Shown in pieces: positions 23,842 to 32,987 of a DNA stretch of 64,000 nt; position 1 is the first letter of the stretch, and the number at the start of each line of letters is the position of its first letter. The DNA is from Vesta saturnalis (Eukaryota > Arthropoda > Insecta > Coleoptera > Lampyridae), in contig JARFJB010001172.1 in assembly GCA_036346205.1 (NCBI GenBank), positions 658,501 through 722,500 on the forward strand, in the 5' to 3' direction. The notes under the pieces were generated by a model, which saw only the letters and a program-made list of their open reading frames with translations, ran no database searches and was not told the origin of the DNA. A program made the translations under genes and the position numbers.

Positions 23842-25171
23842 ACGGGTGTTTCAAAAAGGACGCAACCCTGACTTTAAGAAGGTCGAAGCCACGCATAGGT
23901 AAATTTTATTTCTCTCAATTTGTCAGTTGGCAACACTACGCTCATTATTAACTCGTCATGTGTTATTGAAATGCACCAGTGCTATTCAAGTATTCATTCG
24001 CCTCTGTAGTATCTGTGTATGTTCAACTATGTCTTTTTCAACGGATGAACGTGTGTTTATTATTGAGAGTTATTGCGCACATAAATCTTACGAACGAGTT
24101 AAATATGAGTTCCAGTTAAAATTTCCAAATTCTTCAGTACCTAATAAGTCCACAATATCGCGTCTGATTAATAAATTTCGTGAGACTGGCAGTGTACAGA
24201 ATCGGAAAAGCACAGGTCGACCGTCAGTGTTAACAAACGAAGTTATGGGCGATGTGAAACAACGTTTGACTAACTCACCGACAAAATCACTTAGAAAGTT
24301 ATCTTCACAGGTTTGGCTTTCACTATCTACCGCTTTTCGGGCTACTAAAAAATTAAACCTGCATCCTTACCGCATCGACGTCGTTCATGAACTGAAAGAA
24401 GTTGACCACGAAAAACGTATGCAGTATTGTCGTTGAATTCGTTATCTTGTTAGTGATAACAGTATTGAAATGTTAGATCGTGTTTATTTTAGTGACGAAG
24501 CATGGTTTCACTTGGATGGTTATACATTAACAGCCAAAATTGCCGAAAATGGAGCGCTGAAAATCCTCACTCTTTTCAAAAACGTCTACTACACACACGT
24601 AAAATTGGTGTTTGGTGTCTGATCTCCCGGCGGCGTATTGTAGGGCCTTAATTTTTTGACACATCTGTAAATGGTATGGTTTATCGCAACTTAATTGAAC
24701 AATTTATAGCCTTGTTAGAATTTACACGATCGAGATTGATGGTTCCAGCAGGATAATGCCATACTTCTACTGAAACGCAAGATATGTTACAGGATTTTTT
24801 TTTGGCCATTGTGTGATATCAAAATGATTGTGGCCCCCAAGATTACCAGATCTTACTCCTGCTGACTTTTTCCTTTGGGGTAATTTAAAAAGTAAGGTTT
24901 ATAAAAAAATCCTCATACATTTGACGAATTGAAGGCAAACATTGAAAGTGGGATTTCAGGCATTACTCAGCAAACGCTACGAAAAGTGTTATGAAGCGTG
25001 TCGAAACCTGCATTGCAAACGGTGGAAGTCATTTTGAACATTTATTGTAAAATTTTAAAGATAATTTGAATATTGTATAATTATTATTTAATTACTTAAT
25101 TTTATAGTATTTTTTAATTCAATAAATTCACGTCATCAAACAAACGGTTGCGTCCTATTTGAAACATCGGT
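23842..25171 (+). mobile_element. Mariner-like transposon, 1.33 kb
   Basis: Left end ACGGGTGTTTCAAAAAGGAC (23842) and reverse-complemented right end ACCGATGTTTCAAATAGGAC (25171) form an imperfect inverted repeat of about 28 bp including GACGCAACC. Both are flanked by TA (23840-23841 and 25172-25173). A single decayed transposase fills the interior. Size and ends are those of a full-length element. Confidence 0.88.
24029..25050 (+). pseudogene. Mariner-like transposase (DUF4817-type HTH) pseudogene
   Basis: I prefer the start MSFSTDERVFIIESY at 24029 over the upstream ATG at 23927, because this is where the HTH family begins. The N-terminal HTH pair runs through STISRLINKFRETGSVQNR and a GRP linker, to SLRKLSSQVWLS. 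After a TGA at 24434 the DDE part follows: MLDRVYFSDEAWFHLDG (about 24470), WFQQDNA (about 24745) and PRLPDLTPADFFLWG (about 24840). The end is SHFEHLL, stop at 25050. At least two frameshifts (near 24545 and 24760) and several stops lie between. The three Asp contexts survive, but in different frames. Confidence 0.88.
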
Positions 25172-25173
25172 TA

Positions 25174-25600
25174 GTTCCGCAAAATATAACATAATATTTG
25201 GTTATTTTAAGCTCATATTATGTTATGATTTATACATTGGTGGTTACTGCGCATTTTGAAGTTGCTACCCGTGGTCTTTTTACATCATGCACGTGACATA
25301 GTCTGCTATATAACTCTGTATTTGTTAAAGAGGGCCCGCTTAGATCATTATTTGTAATGCGATACCCATTGCTTTATTTTCTTTCTATACATTGAAATGA
25401 ATTGCCTACTTTTTATTATTCGTGTTGCAATTAGTGTCAATTACAGTTAAACAAGTAAATTATAGATGTTACATTTAGTATCCTAATCACTTGTACATCA
25501 AGCATCGTTCAATTTTAGGCACACTTCTAAACGGGGCAATATTACTAAGATTTTTTTTGTTTGGATTCTTATTATTAAAAAATATAATTGAGTCTAGGAC
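25174..25600. other. Unassigned AT-rich spacer
   Basis: Flank of the mariner. No reading frame, repeat partner or RNA signal recognised. Confidence 0.6.
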
Positions 25601-25604
25601 ACAA

Positions 25605-25815
25605 CATCTACTGGTCACAACGCCCACCGCCTTCTAAACCGCCATCTTGGTCACAACGTCCACTTTTAAATTTGGTCATAACGTCCACCTTGGTCATAAC
25701 GCCCACCGCTTACTATGCCACGCTAGTCCCAACGTCCACTTTTAAATCTGGTCATAACCTTCACTCTGGTCACAACCTCCACCGACCCATCTTATCTTAT
25801 CGCCCACCGACAATT
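25605..25815 (+). repeat. Degenerate minisatellite, GGTCAYAACGYCCAC motif
   Basis: About seven copies of TGGTCA(C/T)AAC(G/C)(T/C)CCAC spaced 16-35 bp apart (for example near 25613, 25648, 25673, 25692, 25749, 25765). The reverse-complement family lies at 35905-36130. One block, TACTATGCCACGCT.GTC.C and the following CAACGTCCACTTTTA, is shared at 25712-25745 and (inverted) 36095-36130. The open frame here (25588-25842) is a product of the repeat. Confidence 0.85.
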
Positions 25816-25849
25816 GTAGAGAATAATTGTGGAGGTGCCTAAGACGAAT

Positions 25850-26607
25850 TGCGCTTTATCTCTATTATTTCAAAAAATTTAAAAAATGACACGAATAAGA
25901 GTTTCACCGAATCAAATTGTTCATAGCTTAAATATACCTTTGACTATACAGTGTGTCCCACTTAGTGCGAGCATTTGTTTTTTTCAATTTTGAATTCCCT
26001 ATTGAGCGTAAGGGTGACCTTAATGACAAGTATTGGGTGATAAATAAATAAATTTATTTACAAACCTGGTCTCTAATTACCCGCAAACCTCAAATCTGAT
26101 CAAACGAATTGGCCGTCTAGTGGTAGGTACGTTGTGCTACTTCACTGAGATAGGCTGAACGAGGTAAGTGTTGCATCACGTGAGGCAGGTAAACAACGCT
26201 CAAATTAAAATTAACGAGCTTTGCGCAATGCTGGTTCAGCCCGTTAATGTACTTTGTGGGTAAGAACCACCAATAAAAGCCACTTTATTCATAAATAGGT
26301 AATTGCACAAGTACATTAATAGATCAAATAACAAAAAAAAACAATGAAAGGGTTAAATATATAACAAAACACCTTTAAATCAGGTTAAAGAGCGTACAAA
26401 ATTATAACATTAATAGAAAAATGAATAAAAAGCAGTTTAGTTACACATAAACGCAATAAAAATAAACCCATGTAGTCACATCCGCAATTGTGTCTTAAAT
26501 AATCAGAGTAAAAATCGTAACACCAAACATGTGGCCCTTTAAAAGCAATCATGCTGGTCTTTAAGTAAATCAGCACATAAAAGAATAAGGCAAATTACGG
26601 TACATAT
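25850..26607. other. Unassigned AT-rich spacer
   Basis: No gene seen. Part may be the 5' continuation of repeat R, whose first copy is cut by the window edge. ACAGTGTGTCCCACTTAGTG at 25949 resembles a mariner end, but no inverted partner was found. Confidence 0.5.
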
Positions 26608-27523
26608 AAAATGCAACAACAGTAAAATTGCACAGGTGATAATAAGGTAAAGGCAAGAACAAAAGAAAATAGACAAGGGATTTACACGTACACAATTGTT
26701 TAGTTACTACTAAAGCTCAAAATACATACGTAGTTCGCAGGCAAACAATTCTACTTAACAAACTGACACAAAAAGAACGCATTAAACAAAACCTTACAAG
26801 GGTAAGTTGTAAATAGATCATAACATCGTGACCGACATATACGGTTAAGTGCGCTAGAAAAATACAGCGTCCCTTTCTCAGGTTACATATTCATCTATAC
26901 AACAATAAAAACAATAGAAATAAAATTCGAGGTGTTTAATGGTCATCTGCGCCCGGGAGTATGTACCCACTTGACAATTGCCTCTTACCATTATACTACA
27001 CAAATATAAATATAAACAACAATCAACAATGCTAATTCACACATATACCAGTGTGAGGGAACCCTGTACTGTCTTTTATTTTAGTAGATTTCAGCTTAAT
27101 GAGCTCGCGTGCTAATAAGATACCTTTGCAAGGCAATGCTCGATTTTTAATACGTTATATAGGCTTGTAGAATTATTTGCTGCTAGTCTTAATTTATATA
27201 AAAATACCTACTTACACTTCAATTGATCACAGACACAAATCTTTGACATACGCGCTTTAACTTCAAAAAGGGTGACTGTTATTTATAGATTAATATTTAA
27301 AAAAACACATTAAAACTAACAACCGAAAGAAAAGACAAATTAGCGTTGGCTAACTCAAAGAAAAATGTACACGCAAAAAATATTTTAAAGACAAACTGTT
27401 TATAATGAGGGTATTTAATTAACTACCTCGGTCTGGCTCGACCGACGCTCTAACTGTAACTAACTTTTCCCCGATTACAAACTATATTTACTCCCCCAAT
27501 CAACCCCCATTTTTCAAAAGTAA
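26608..27523. repeat. Interspersed repeat R, copy 2, left part
   Basis: Direct copy of 1-1085, with about 85% identity by eye and no TG expansion. It breaks off after TTTTTCAAAAGTAA, where copy 1 reads straight on into ATTATTGAACAAAATC (1086). Copy 2 resumes at 30611, so a segment of about 3.1 kb is inserted here. Confidence 0.8.
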
Positions 27524-27629
27524 TAAAAAAACAAAAAATTATTATTGTTAAAAATTATTATTAATTTTATTAAACACATAAATAAAAAAATACTTATCTT
27601 TTTTGGGGTTTTTTAATGGTGTACTTTAA

Positions 27630-27695
27630 ATTATACAATCTAAACGTTTCGATAACACTTAACAGTTATCTTCGTCAGTAGTAATGTTTGTTAAA
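27630..27695 (-). ncRNA. Hammerhead-ribozyme-like motif, PLE-1 copy B left
   Basis: On the minus strand CTGACGA (27678-27672), stem GATAAC/GTTATC with an 8-nt loop, then GAAA (27650-27647), followed by ACG...TGT able to close a short helix III. Same layout as copy A, including the single extra A before helix II. Confidence 0.6.
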
Positions 27696-28288
27696 AATTG
27701 TTAAAGATGTTGTAAACAATTGTGTCAAATTTGAAAAATTAAAACATAAACATATGCCTGCTATTAATATAACAGTTTGAGAAACGTATAAAGCCAACTA
27801 TAAAATTTTAGTAAAGGTAGGTCATTAAAATTAAATATTGTTAAACTGCCTCAAAGATGACAAACCAGAACACTCTCTACGACGAAAGCTAACAATGAAA
27901 TTTGTCAGCCAAAAAACACATTTAACAAAATTTGCGAGTTATGATGTAAGTCTAAAGTTGTGAAAAACTTCAATTTGAAAATGATAGAAGCATTCACAAA
28001 TCCAAACATTACATCAAATAAAATAACCCAGTTAAATCTAACAAAGAGATATCTTTATCAATAATTGGAAGTGTTATTAACAATGAAAAGCACAATGCAG
28101 AACGTTCTTTGTAATTTTTTAATTTTAATTTAATTTCAACTACTTATGTTAAATTGTAGTGCTGTGGTAATTTAACATATAATTGGTAAAGCATTTGCTT
28201 CAAGGTCTAGGAAAAACACAGCAAAAAACCTAGAGATACCAAAAGTTAAAATTAAAATCAAAATTAAGACGTATCATTATGCTTTTTT

Positions 28289-28540
28289 TTAAATTATAAG
28301 TAGCCTATTTAAACGGAGATTTTCTTCTTGTCTATTAAAATTATTAGGGTGTTTATATATTTCAATAGCTTCACGTTTTAAACGAACATAATAATGAGTT
28401 TGTCTTGACAATATTTCCATATTGTCAAATTGAATGTCATGATTTAGATTATTCAGGGCATCTTGTATCAAAGCTACGTTTTGTGGTTCCATATGAACAA
28501 GATAACTTATACATTCCGGAAGATGACAGAGGGTTTGACA
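28289..28540 (-). pseudogene. PLE-1 GIY-YIG endonuclease remnant with deletions
   Basis: The minus strand keeps YKLSCS, then GTTKRSFDTR, then NNLNHDIQFDNMEILSRQTHYYVRLKREAIEIYKHPNNF before a stop at 28289. Compared with copy A, two internal pieces are missing: the bases for GKVYI, taking the YIG Tyr, and about 22 codons between SFDTR and NNLNHD. Catalysis is therefore impossible. This is a deletion derivative of the nuclease domain. Confidence 0.85.
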
Positions 28541-28964
28541 CATCTTTAGGTGATCTTAAATGTTCTTTAATTTTCCTTGTAGGTTTATTTGCTATTTTTT
28601 TTAATTAGGATTTGTTCAATTCTATTTGTAACATTAGCTATAAAAGGAAGAAAAGCAGTACCAACATTAAGAACTGGTTTTTCTTTAAGGTTACGCCTAG
28701 AAGGTGTAATAACATTATTAATAGTTTGAATGAATATCATTATCATATGTAGGTTTCTGATATTTATACATCTTAAAATAGTAAATTTTTTATTCTAGAT
28801 TATTAATATTTTGAGTGAGAGTGGTTTAGAAGTTCTCATAGTTGCTTTTGTAAACCATAGTAAATATCTAGAATTATAGTCAAGAAATGGTAAACTTCCA
28901 TTAGTTTCTTTTTCCATGGTAAACTGAATACTAGGATGTATACCATTTATAAAAACCAAAAACT

Positions 28965-29703
28965 CATGCAGTGCTTCTTATCCATGGAGAAGAAGCACCT
29001 TCATAAATTATCCAACCACCATCCACGTCAAAAAATTAGTGTAATTAAATCTTTAGTAGATCGAGCAAAACGAATTTCTGACCTTGAATTCTTGAATGAT
29101 GAATATAAATATTTAAGAAAATCCTTACAAGATAATGGATATTCACTTGCAGATATTAATAATGTTATTACACCTTCTAGGCGTAACGTTAAAGAAAAAC
29201 CAGTTCTTAATGTTGGTACCGCTTTTCTTCCTTTTATATCTAATGTTTCAAATAGAAATGAAAAAATCCTAATTAAATATGGCATTAGGATTATTTTTAA
29301 ACCTACAAGAAAAATTAAAGAACATTTAAGATCACCTAAAGATGTGTCAAACCCTCTGTCATCTTCCGGAGTGTATAAGTTATCTTGTTCATGAGGAAAA
29401 GTATACATCGGAACCACAAAACGTAGCTTTGATACAAGACGCAAAGAACATATGAGATTTTGTAGATTGGGTCAACCAGAGAGGTCTGCTGTGGCTGACC
29501 ATGCCCTGAATAATCTAAATCATGACATTCAATTTGACAATATGGAAATATTGTCAAGACAAACTCATTATTATGTTCGTTTGCAACGTGAAGCTATTGA
29601 AATATATAAACACCCAATAATTTTAATTTTAATTAAATTTAATCTCCGTTTAAATAGGTTTTGGCTACTTATAATTAAAAAAAAGCATAATGATACGTCT
29701 TAA
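28965..29703 (+). pseudogene. PLE-1 copy B, right half: RT C-terminus and GIY-YIG endonuclease
   Basis: From LHKLSNHHPRQKISVIKSLV (about 29000) through NVGTAFLPFISN to GVYKLSCS (29394). A TGA then replaces the Cys of the CSCG motif. The frame continues GKVYIGTTKRSFDTRRKEH, HALNNLNHDIQF and stops at 29703. Near 29614 the segment coding for NNFNRQEE is replaced by an AT-rich slip (IILILIKF). Apart from the TGA and this slip, the nuclease looks normal, including the YIG and the Arg of FDTRRKEH. The RT palm is missing. The start at 28936 in the open frame is not part of the PLE protein. Confidence 0.88.
28970..28996. repeat. Head-to-head PLE-1 junction palindrome
   Basis: GTGCTTCTTATCCATGGAGA followed by AGAAGCAC: the arms GTGCTTCTT/AAGAAGCAC surround TATCCATGGAG. 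This is the turning point between the minus and plus PLE-1 halves. It falls in RT sequence that elsewhere (44549) reads GTGCTTCTTCTCCATG without a break. Confidence 0.75.
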
Positions 29704-30420
29704 TTTTTATTTTAATTTTAACTTTTGGTATCTCTAGGTTTTTTGCTGTTTTTCCTAGACATTGAAGCAGATGCTTTACCAATTGTATGTTAAATTACCA
29801 CAGCACTATAATTTAACATAAGTAGTTGAAATTAAATTAAAATTAAAAAATTACAAAGAACGTTCTGCATTGTGCTTTTCATTGTTAATAACACTTCCAA
29901 TTATTGATAAAGATATCTCTTTGTTAGATTTAACTGGGTTATTTTATTTGATGTAATGTTTGGATTTGTGAATGCTTCTATCATTTTCAAATTGAAGTTT
30001 TTCACAACTTTAGACTTACATCATAACTCGATTAAATTTTGTTAAATGTGTTTTTTGGCTGACAAATTTCATTGTTAGCTTTCGTCGTAGAGAGTGTTCT
30101 GGTTTGTCATCTTTGAGGCAGTTTAACAATATTTAATTTTAATGACCTACCTTTACTAAAATTTTATAGTTGGCTTTATACGTTTCTCAAACTGTTATAT
30201 TAATAGCAGGCTTATGTTTATGTTTTAATTTTTCAAATTTGACAAAATTGTTTACAACACCTTTAACAATTTTTAACAAACATTACTACTGACGAAGATA
30301 ATTGTAAGTGTTATCGAAACGTTTAGATTGTATAATTTAAAGTACACCATTAAAAAACCTCAAAAAAGATAAGTATGTTATTATGAGTGTTAATGGTGAA
30401 AGTTTACATTTTCATACATA
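29704..30420 (+). mobile_element. 3' noncoding tail of PLE-1 copy B, right
   Basis: Same tail as 9014-9725 and the mirror of 27580-28288, ending in GTTAATGGTGAAAGTTTACA near 30392-30411. It is flanked further out by inverted AATTTTATTAAA(C/T)ACATAAAT blocks (27561-27580 and 30492-30511), so the palindrome extends beyond the PLE itself. Confidence 0.8.
30275..30345 (+). ncRNA. Hammerhead-ribozyme-like motif, PLE-1 copy B right
   Basis: CTGACGA (30289-30295), stem GATAAT/GTTATC (one pair is now U-G, so pairing is kept), loop TGTAAGT, GAAA (30316-30319), then ACG...TGT. Retained pairing despite a base change is mild support for a structured RNA. Confidence 0.6.
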
Positions 30421-30439
30421 AATAAAAAGTTTACCTCGA

Positions 30440-30500
30440 ATAATCTAACAAAGTACAGGTCGTAGGTTCAAGTTCTACTCAAGGCAAAGTTTTTATTTAT
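30440..30500 (+). repeat. tRNA-derived fragment (T arm and B box)
   Basis: GTAGGTTCAAGTTCTAC (30465-30481) forms a 5-bp T stem with a 7-nt loop and contains the B-box word GGTTCAAGTTC. No A box or acceptor partner lies upstream, so it is a 3' half of a tRNA or SINE head, sandwiched between PLE-1 and the inverted flank. Confidence 0.5.
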
Positions 30501-30610
30501 GTATTTAATAAAATTAATAATAATTTTTAATTACATATTTACCTTTGAACTTATTCGTTCATAACAAAAACTTATAATAAAAAATTATTATGTTGGAACA
30601 GTTTTATATT

Positions 30611-31050
30611 AATTATTGAACATCTTTATTTTAAAAATATGCATTCGTCCATAACAAGCCCTACATTTAGGTCTCGAGTTTCACCATACCAAACAAAGAT
30701 CCCTGTGGATTTGCGCTTTGTTCTATCGTAATGAATTATTGAATAAGTGACATTTTTACATCAAGAGCGCGAGTATAGAAATTTTCAACAATTCGTCACG
30801 CCAGTTTTGGCAGAACACCTGTTTCTCTACCCTAATATATGTTTCCTTTTTCTGTTCAACCTTTACTCAAATATCAATTCCATAAATTCCCACATTTATT
30901 ACATAAAATAAAATATTCCGAAAACATTAGCAAATTACGACGTATTATCAAGATATTAAAAATCAACTAATTATCTTTTCTATCGCGGTAACAATGGCGA
31001 TTTGACAAACGTTTATTATACTAATAAAATTTTCGCGGTCAGCTACCTAC
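30611..31050. repeat. Interspersed repeat R, copy 2, right part
   Basis: Resumes at ATTATTGAAC (30611) and aligns with 1086-1533, ending at the same GCTACCTAC. Together with 26608-27523 it makes one copy interrupted by the PLE-1 palindrome. Confidence 0.8.
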
Positions 31051-31148
31051 AAAGGGTATACTAATTTTGACACCATGCGATGCAAATTTTCATTATCTTG
31101 TTACGGTATGTTTGCGACTGGTTCCGATTAAATGAATATTTAGGACTA

Positions 31149-31607
31149 GGGCTGGACTGCTTTATTAGGGCCTACGAGGAAGAACGTGGGCTGAGGCCCC
31201 ACCACAAATCGTCACTTTCAATCGCACTATTGCATTTCTCAATAAAACAAACCTACATTGATACATATAGTTTGATTACCCAATTAAACAAACACAAGGT
31301 TCCTTTTCAAAACAATGAAACCAACATTTTAACTTAAAAAAACAGATGTCACTCCTTAAAGCACCTTTTTAGAACGATTTGTAAAGGCGTTTATTATATT
31401 ATCATTGCCTATCCGATTATCGATGTAACTTTCCATGTACATGAGGAGTAATGCTCCAAGAATGTCTTGTGATATAGCGGAACTAACTCTAGTTTTTATT
31501 AGTTTTAAGAGTGAAAAATTGGTTTCACATTTTACTTGAGTCACAGATAAAGTCAACAAAAATGTATAAGCTTTATAGTGTACATTAAAGAACGCTGAAG
31601 GATGCAT
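31149..31607 (-). pseudogene. hAT transposase C-terminal (dimerisation) fragment
   Basis: The minus strand encodes FNVHYKAYTFLLTLSVTQVK, CETNFSLLKLIKTRVSSA, then ALLLMYMESYID, ending SKKVL at 31356. This is the hAT C-terminal dimerisation region of the DUF4371 group, from a different subfamily than the copy at 5222. Only about 83 codons remain. Downstream, TAGGGCTGGACTG at 31148 with a mirrored GGGCTGAGGCCCC nearby resembles a hAT end, so the fragment may reach the original right edge. The 5' part of the gene is missing beyond 31607. Confidence 0.8.
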
Positions 31608-31639
31608 ACTAAATCTTTTAAGAGTAAAAAAGATATAAA

Positions 31640-31905
31640 CGAAATATCCCGGACATTGAGACGACTAATTTATTTTGATAGGTTAAGTCTCTGGTATCAT
31701 TAATTTCAACAAGGTGGAAAAATAGCCTCATTTTGACACTAAATTACTCTTGTCGATATTTAAGAACTCCGGTATAACTGAAATTATTTTTGTTTGTATG
31801 TTTTCTTGAATTTGTTAAAATCTTTCAACTTAACTTTATTATTGTATCTCACTTAACATGTGATACATAATGCTACAAGCCAGCTTCCAATTTTTTCCAG
31901 TGATT
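31640..31905. other. Unassigned spacer
   Basis: No feature recognised between the hAT fragment and the hairpin at 31963. Confidence 0.55.
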
Positions 31906-31907
31906 TT

Positions 31908-31962
31908 TATCTTCGGCTTTTACTTGAAAAATCTGGAACACTGGAAATGTGGCAAGATCTGT
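31908..31962 (-). repeat. Tail of hammerhead-bearing repeat H, copy 1
   Basis: GAAAAATCTGGAACACTGGA onward matches 46228-46276 (GAAAAATCTGGAACACTAGA). This is the shared outer flank of the two repeat-H copies and shows that they belong to one dispersed family. Confidence 0.7.
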
Positions 31963-32085
31963 AACAAATAAAATACACCCACGTACCACACAAAATTTAA
32001 AAAAAACTGATGATTATAGCGTAGCTATTGAAACGCGTACGATGTTTTTTAATTTTGTGTGGTACGTGGGTGTATTTTGTTTGTT
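31963..32085 (+). ncRNA. Hammerhead-ribozyme-like motif with ~35-bp helix I, repeat H copy 1
   Basis: CTGATGA (32007-32013), helix II ATAGC/GCTAT with a GTA loop, GAAA (32030-32033), and ACG/TGT (32033-32035 with 32043-32045) as a short helix III. The strands outside the core, 31963-31998 and 32050-32085, are almost perfect reverse complements over about 35 bp (core word ACCCACGTACCACACAAAA). They form a very long helix I, arising from two inverted copies of the repeat. One or two unpaired bases lie between CTGATGA and helix II. Activity is unproven. Confidence 0.6.
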
Positions 32086-32089
32086 CCCC

Positions 32090-32915
32090 TTTTAGCTGGT
32101 TTAAACAGGAAAGATTCGTCAGAACTGATAGTAATGCTTTGGCTTCGGGTTATCTTTGCTTACTTGATAATTTTACCTAAACGTTAATTGGTGATTAATA
32201 GTAACTTGACAACTCTGTAGGTCAATAAAATATTATCTTATTCTTATGTCAGTAAAATATGGCAATGAAGAACGCTAAATTATCTGTTTTGCCGAACCGT
32301 AATACGCGAAATGTAATGAGAAACGTATTCAGGAACTGAAGTAAGTGCAAGAAAAACAAATGAATCCCATCGTCGTTTTGTTTTTTTGGTTTTATTGATC
32401 TATACTGACAAGAGGAAATTCTGTTGACAGTATTTTGAAAATTATTTCGTAGCAAAAAATCTATTAAAAGTAAAACGAAAGTAGACATATGCAAATCGGA
32501 ATCAGCTTCGCTCAACCTATAGCAAGTGGCTCTCTTTGTTTTTTCTGACTCCAATAGCTAAATTACAGAAAACTGAGTGTAATCTCTGGGAAGCTTAGGC
32601 ATATGTTCTTTTTATCTCGACGGTTTTCTTCATAACCACATTTGAAACGTACACCTTGCTCTCCTTCCAAGCTGTTAGGTTGTCCCAAAAGGTTTGGATA
32701 CTATCTCTTTCTTACACCATTCCATTATTCTACTATTACGATTAAGTACATATATTAATAACTATCTAAAATAATAGCCGAAATTCCATAAAGCGGTAAC
32801 GCATACATTACTAAACCAGTAAAAACAAGTAAATATATAAATAGAACAAGACTGCAATATTGGCCACTCATCCTCAAATTTTTATTGGCAATTTAATCTA
32901 TGCATAGCATAGTAA

Positions 32916-32918
<3 letters not shown>
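32090..32918. other. Unassigned AT-rich spacer
   Basis: Holds one 101-codon minus frame (32249-32554) with no family resemblance or codon signature; I do not call it a gene. No repeats noted. Confidence 0.55.

Positions 32919-32984
<66 letters not shown>
32919..32984. repeat. (TA)n microsatellite, left of mariner
   Basis: About 66 bp of uninterrupted TA ending exactly at the mariner end CAGGGTGAATC (32985). Confidence 0.97.

Positions 32985-32987
<3 letters not shown>

Larger units (their letters stand above)
27580..28975 (-). mobile_element. PLE-1 copy B, left (minus-strand) half
   Basis: Reverse complement of the PLE-1 sequence seen at 28996-30420, from the 3' tail (hammerhead-like motif at 27647-27678) through a GIY-YIG remnant (28289-28530) to part of the RT C-terminal linker. 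About 28700-28870 includes DNA not matched elsewhere, so this half is rearranged. It joins its inverted partner at 28970-28996. Confidence 0.82.

Noticed and set aside
25588..25842. 84-codon proline- and serine-rich frame
   Set aside because: It follows the degenerate minisatellite repeat; no family similarity.
25949..25975. Mariner end
   Set aside because: Only one end-like word; no inverted partner or transposase nearby that is not already assigned.
30440..30500. A functional tRNA gene
   Set aside because: Only the T arm is formed; there is no A box and no acceptor stem.
32249..32554. 101-codon minus-strand frame starting MESEKTKRATC
   Set aside because: No domain, no neighbouring evidence and AT-rich spacer context; left unannotated as a gene.
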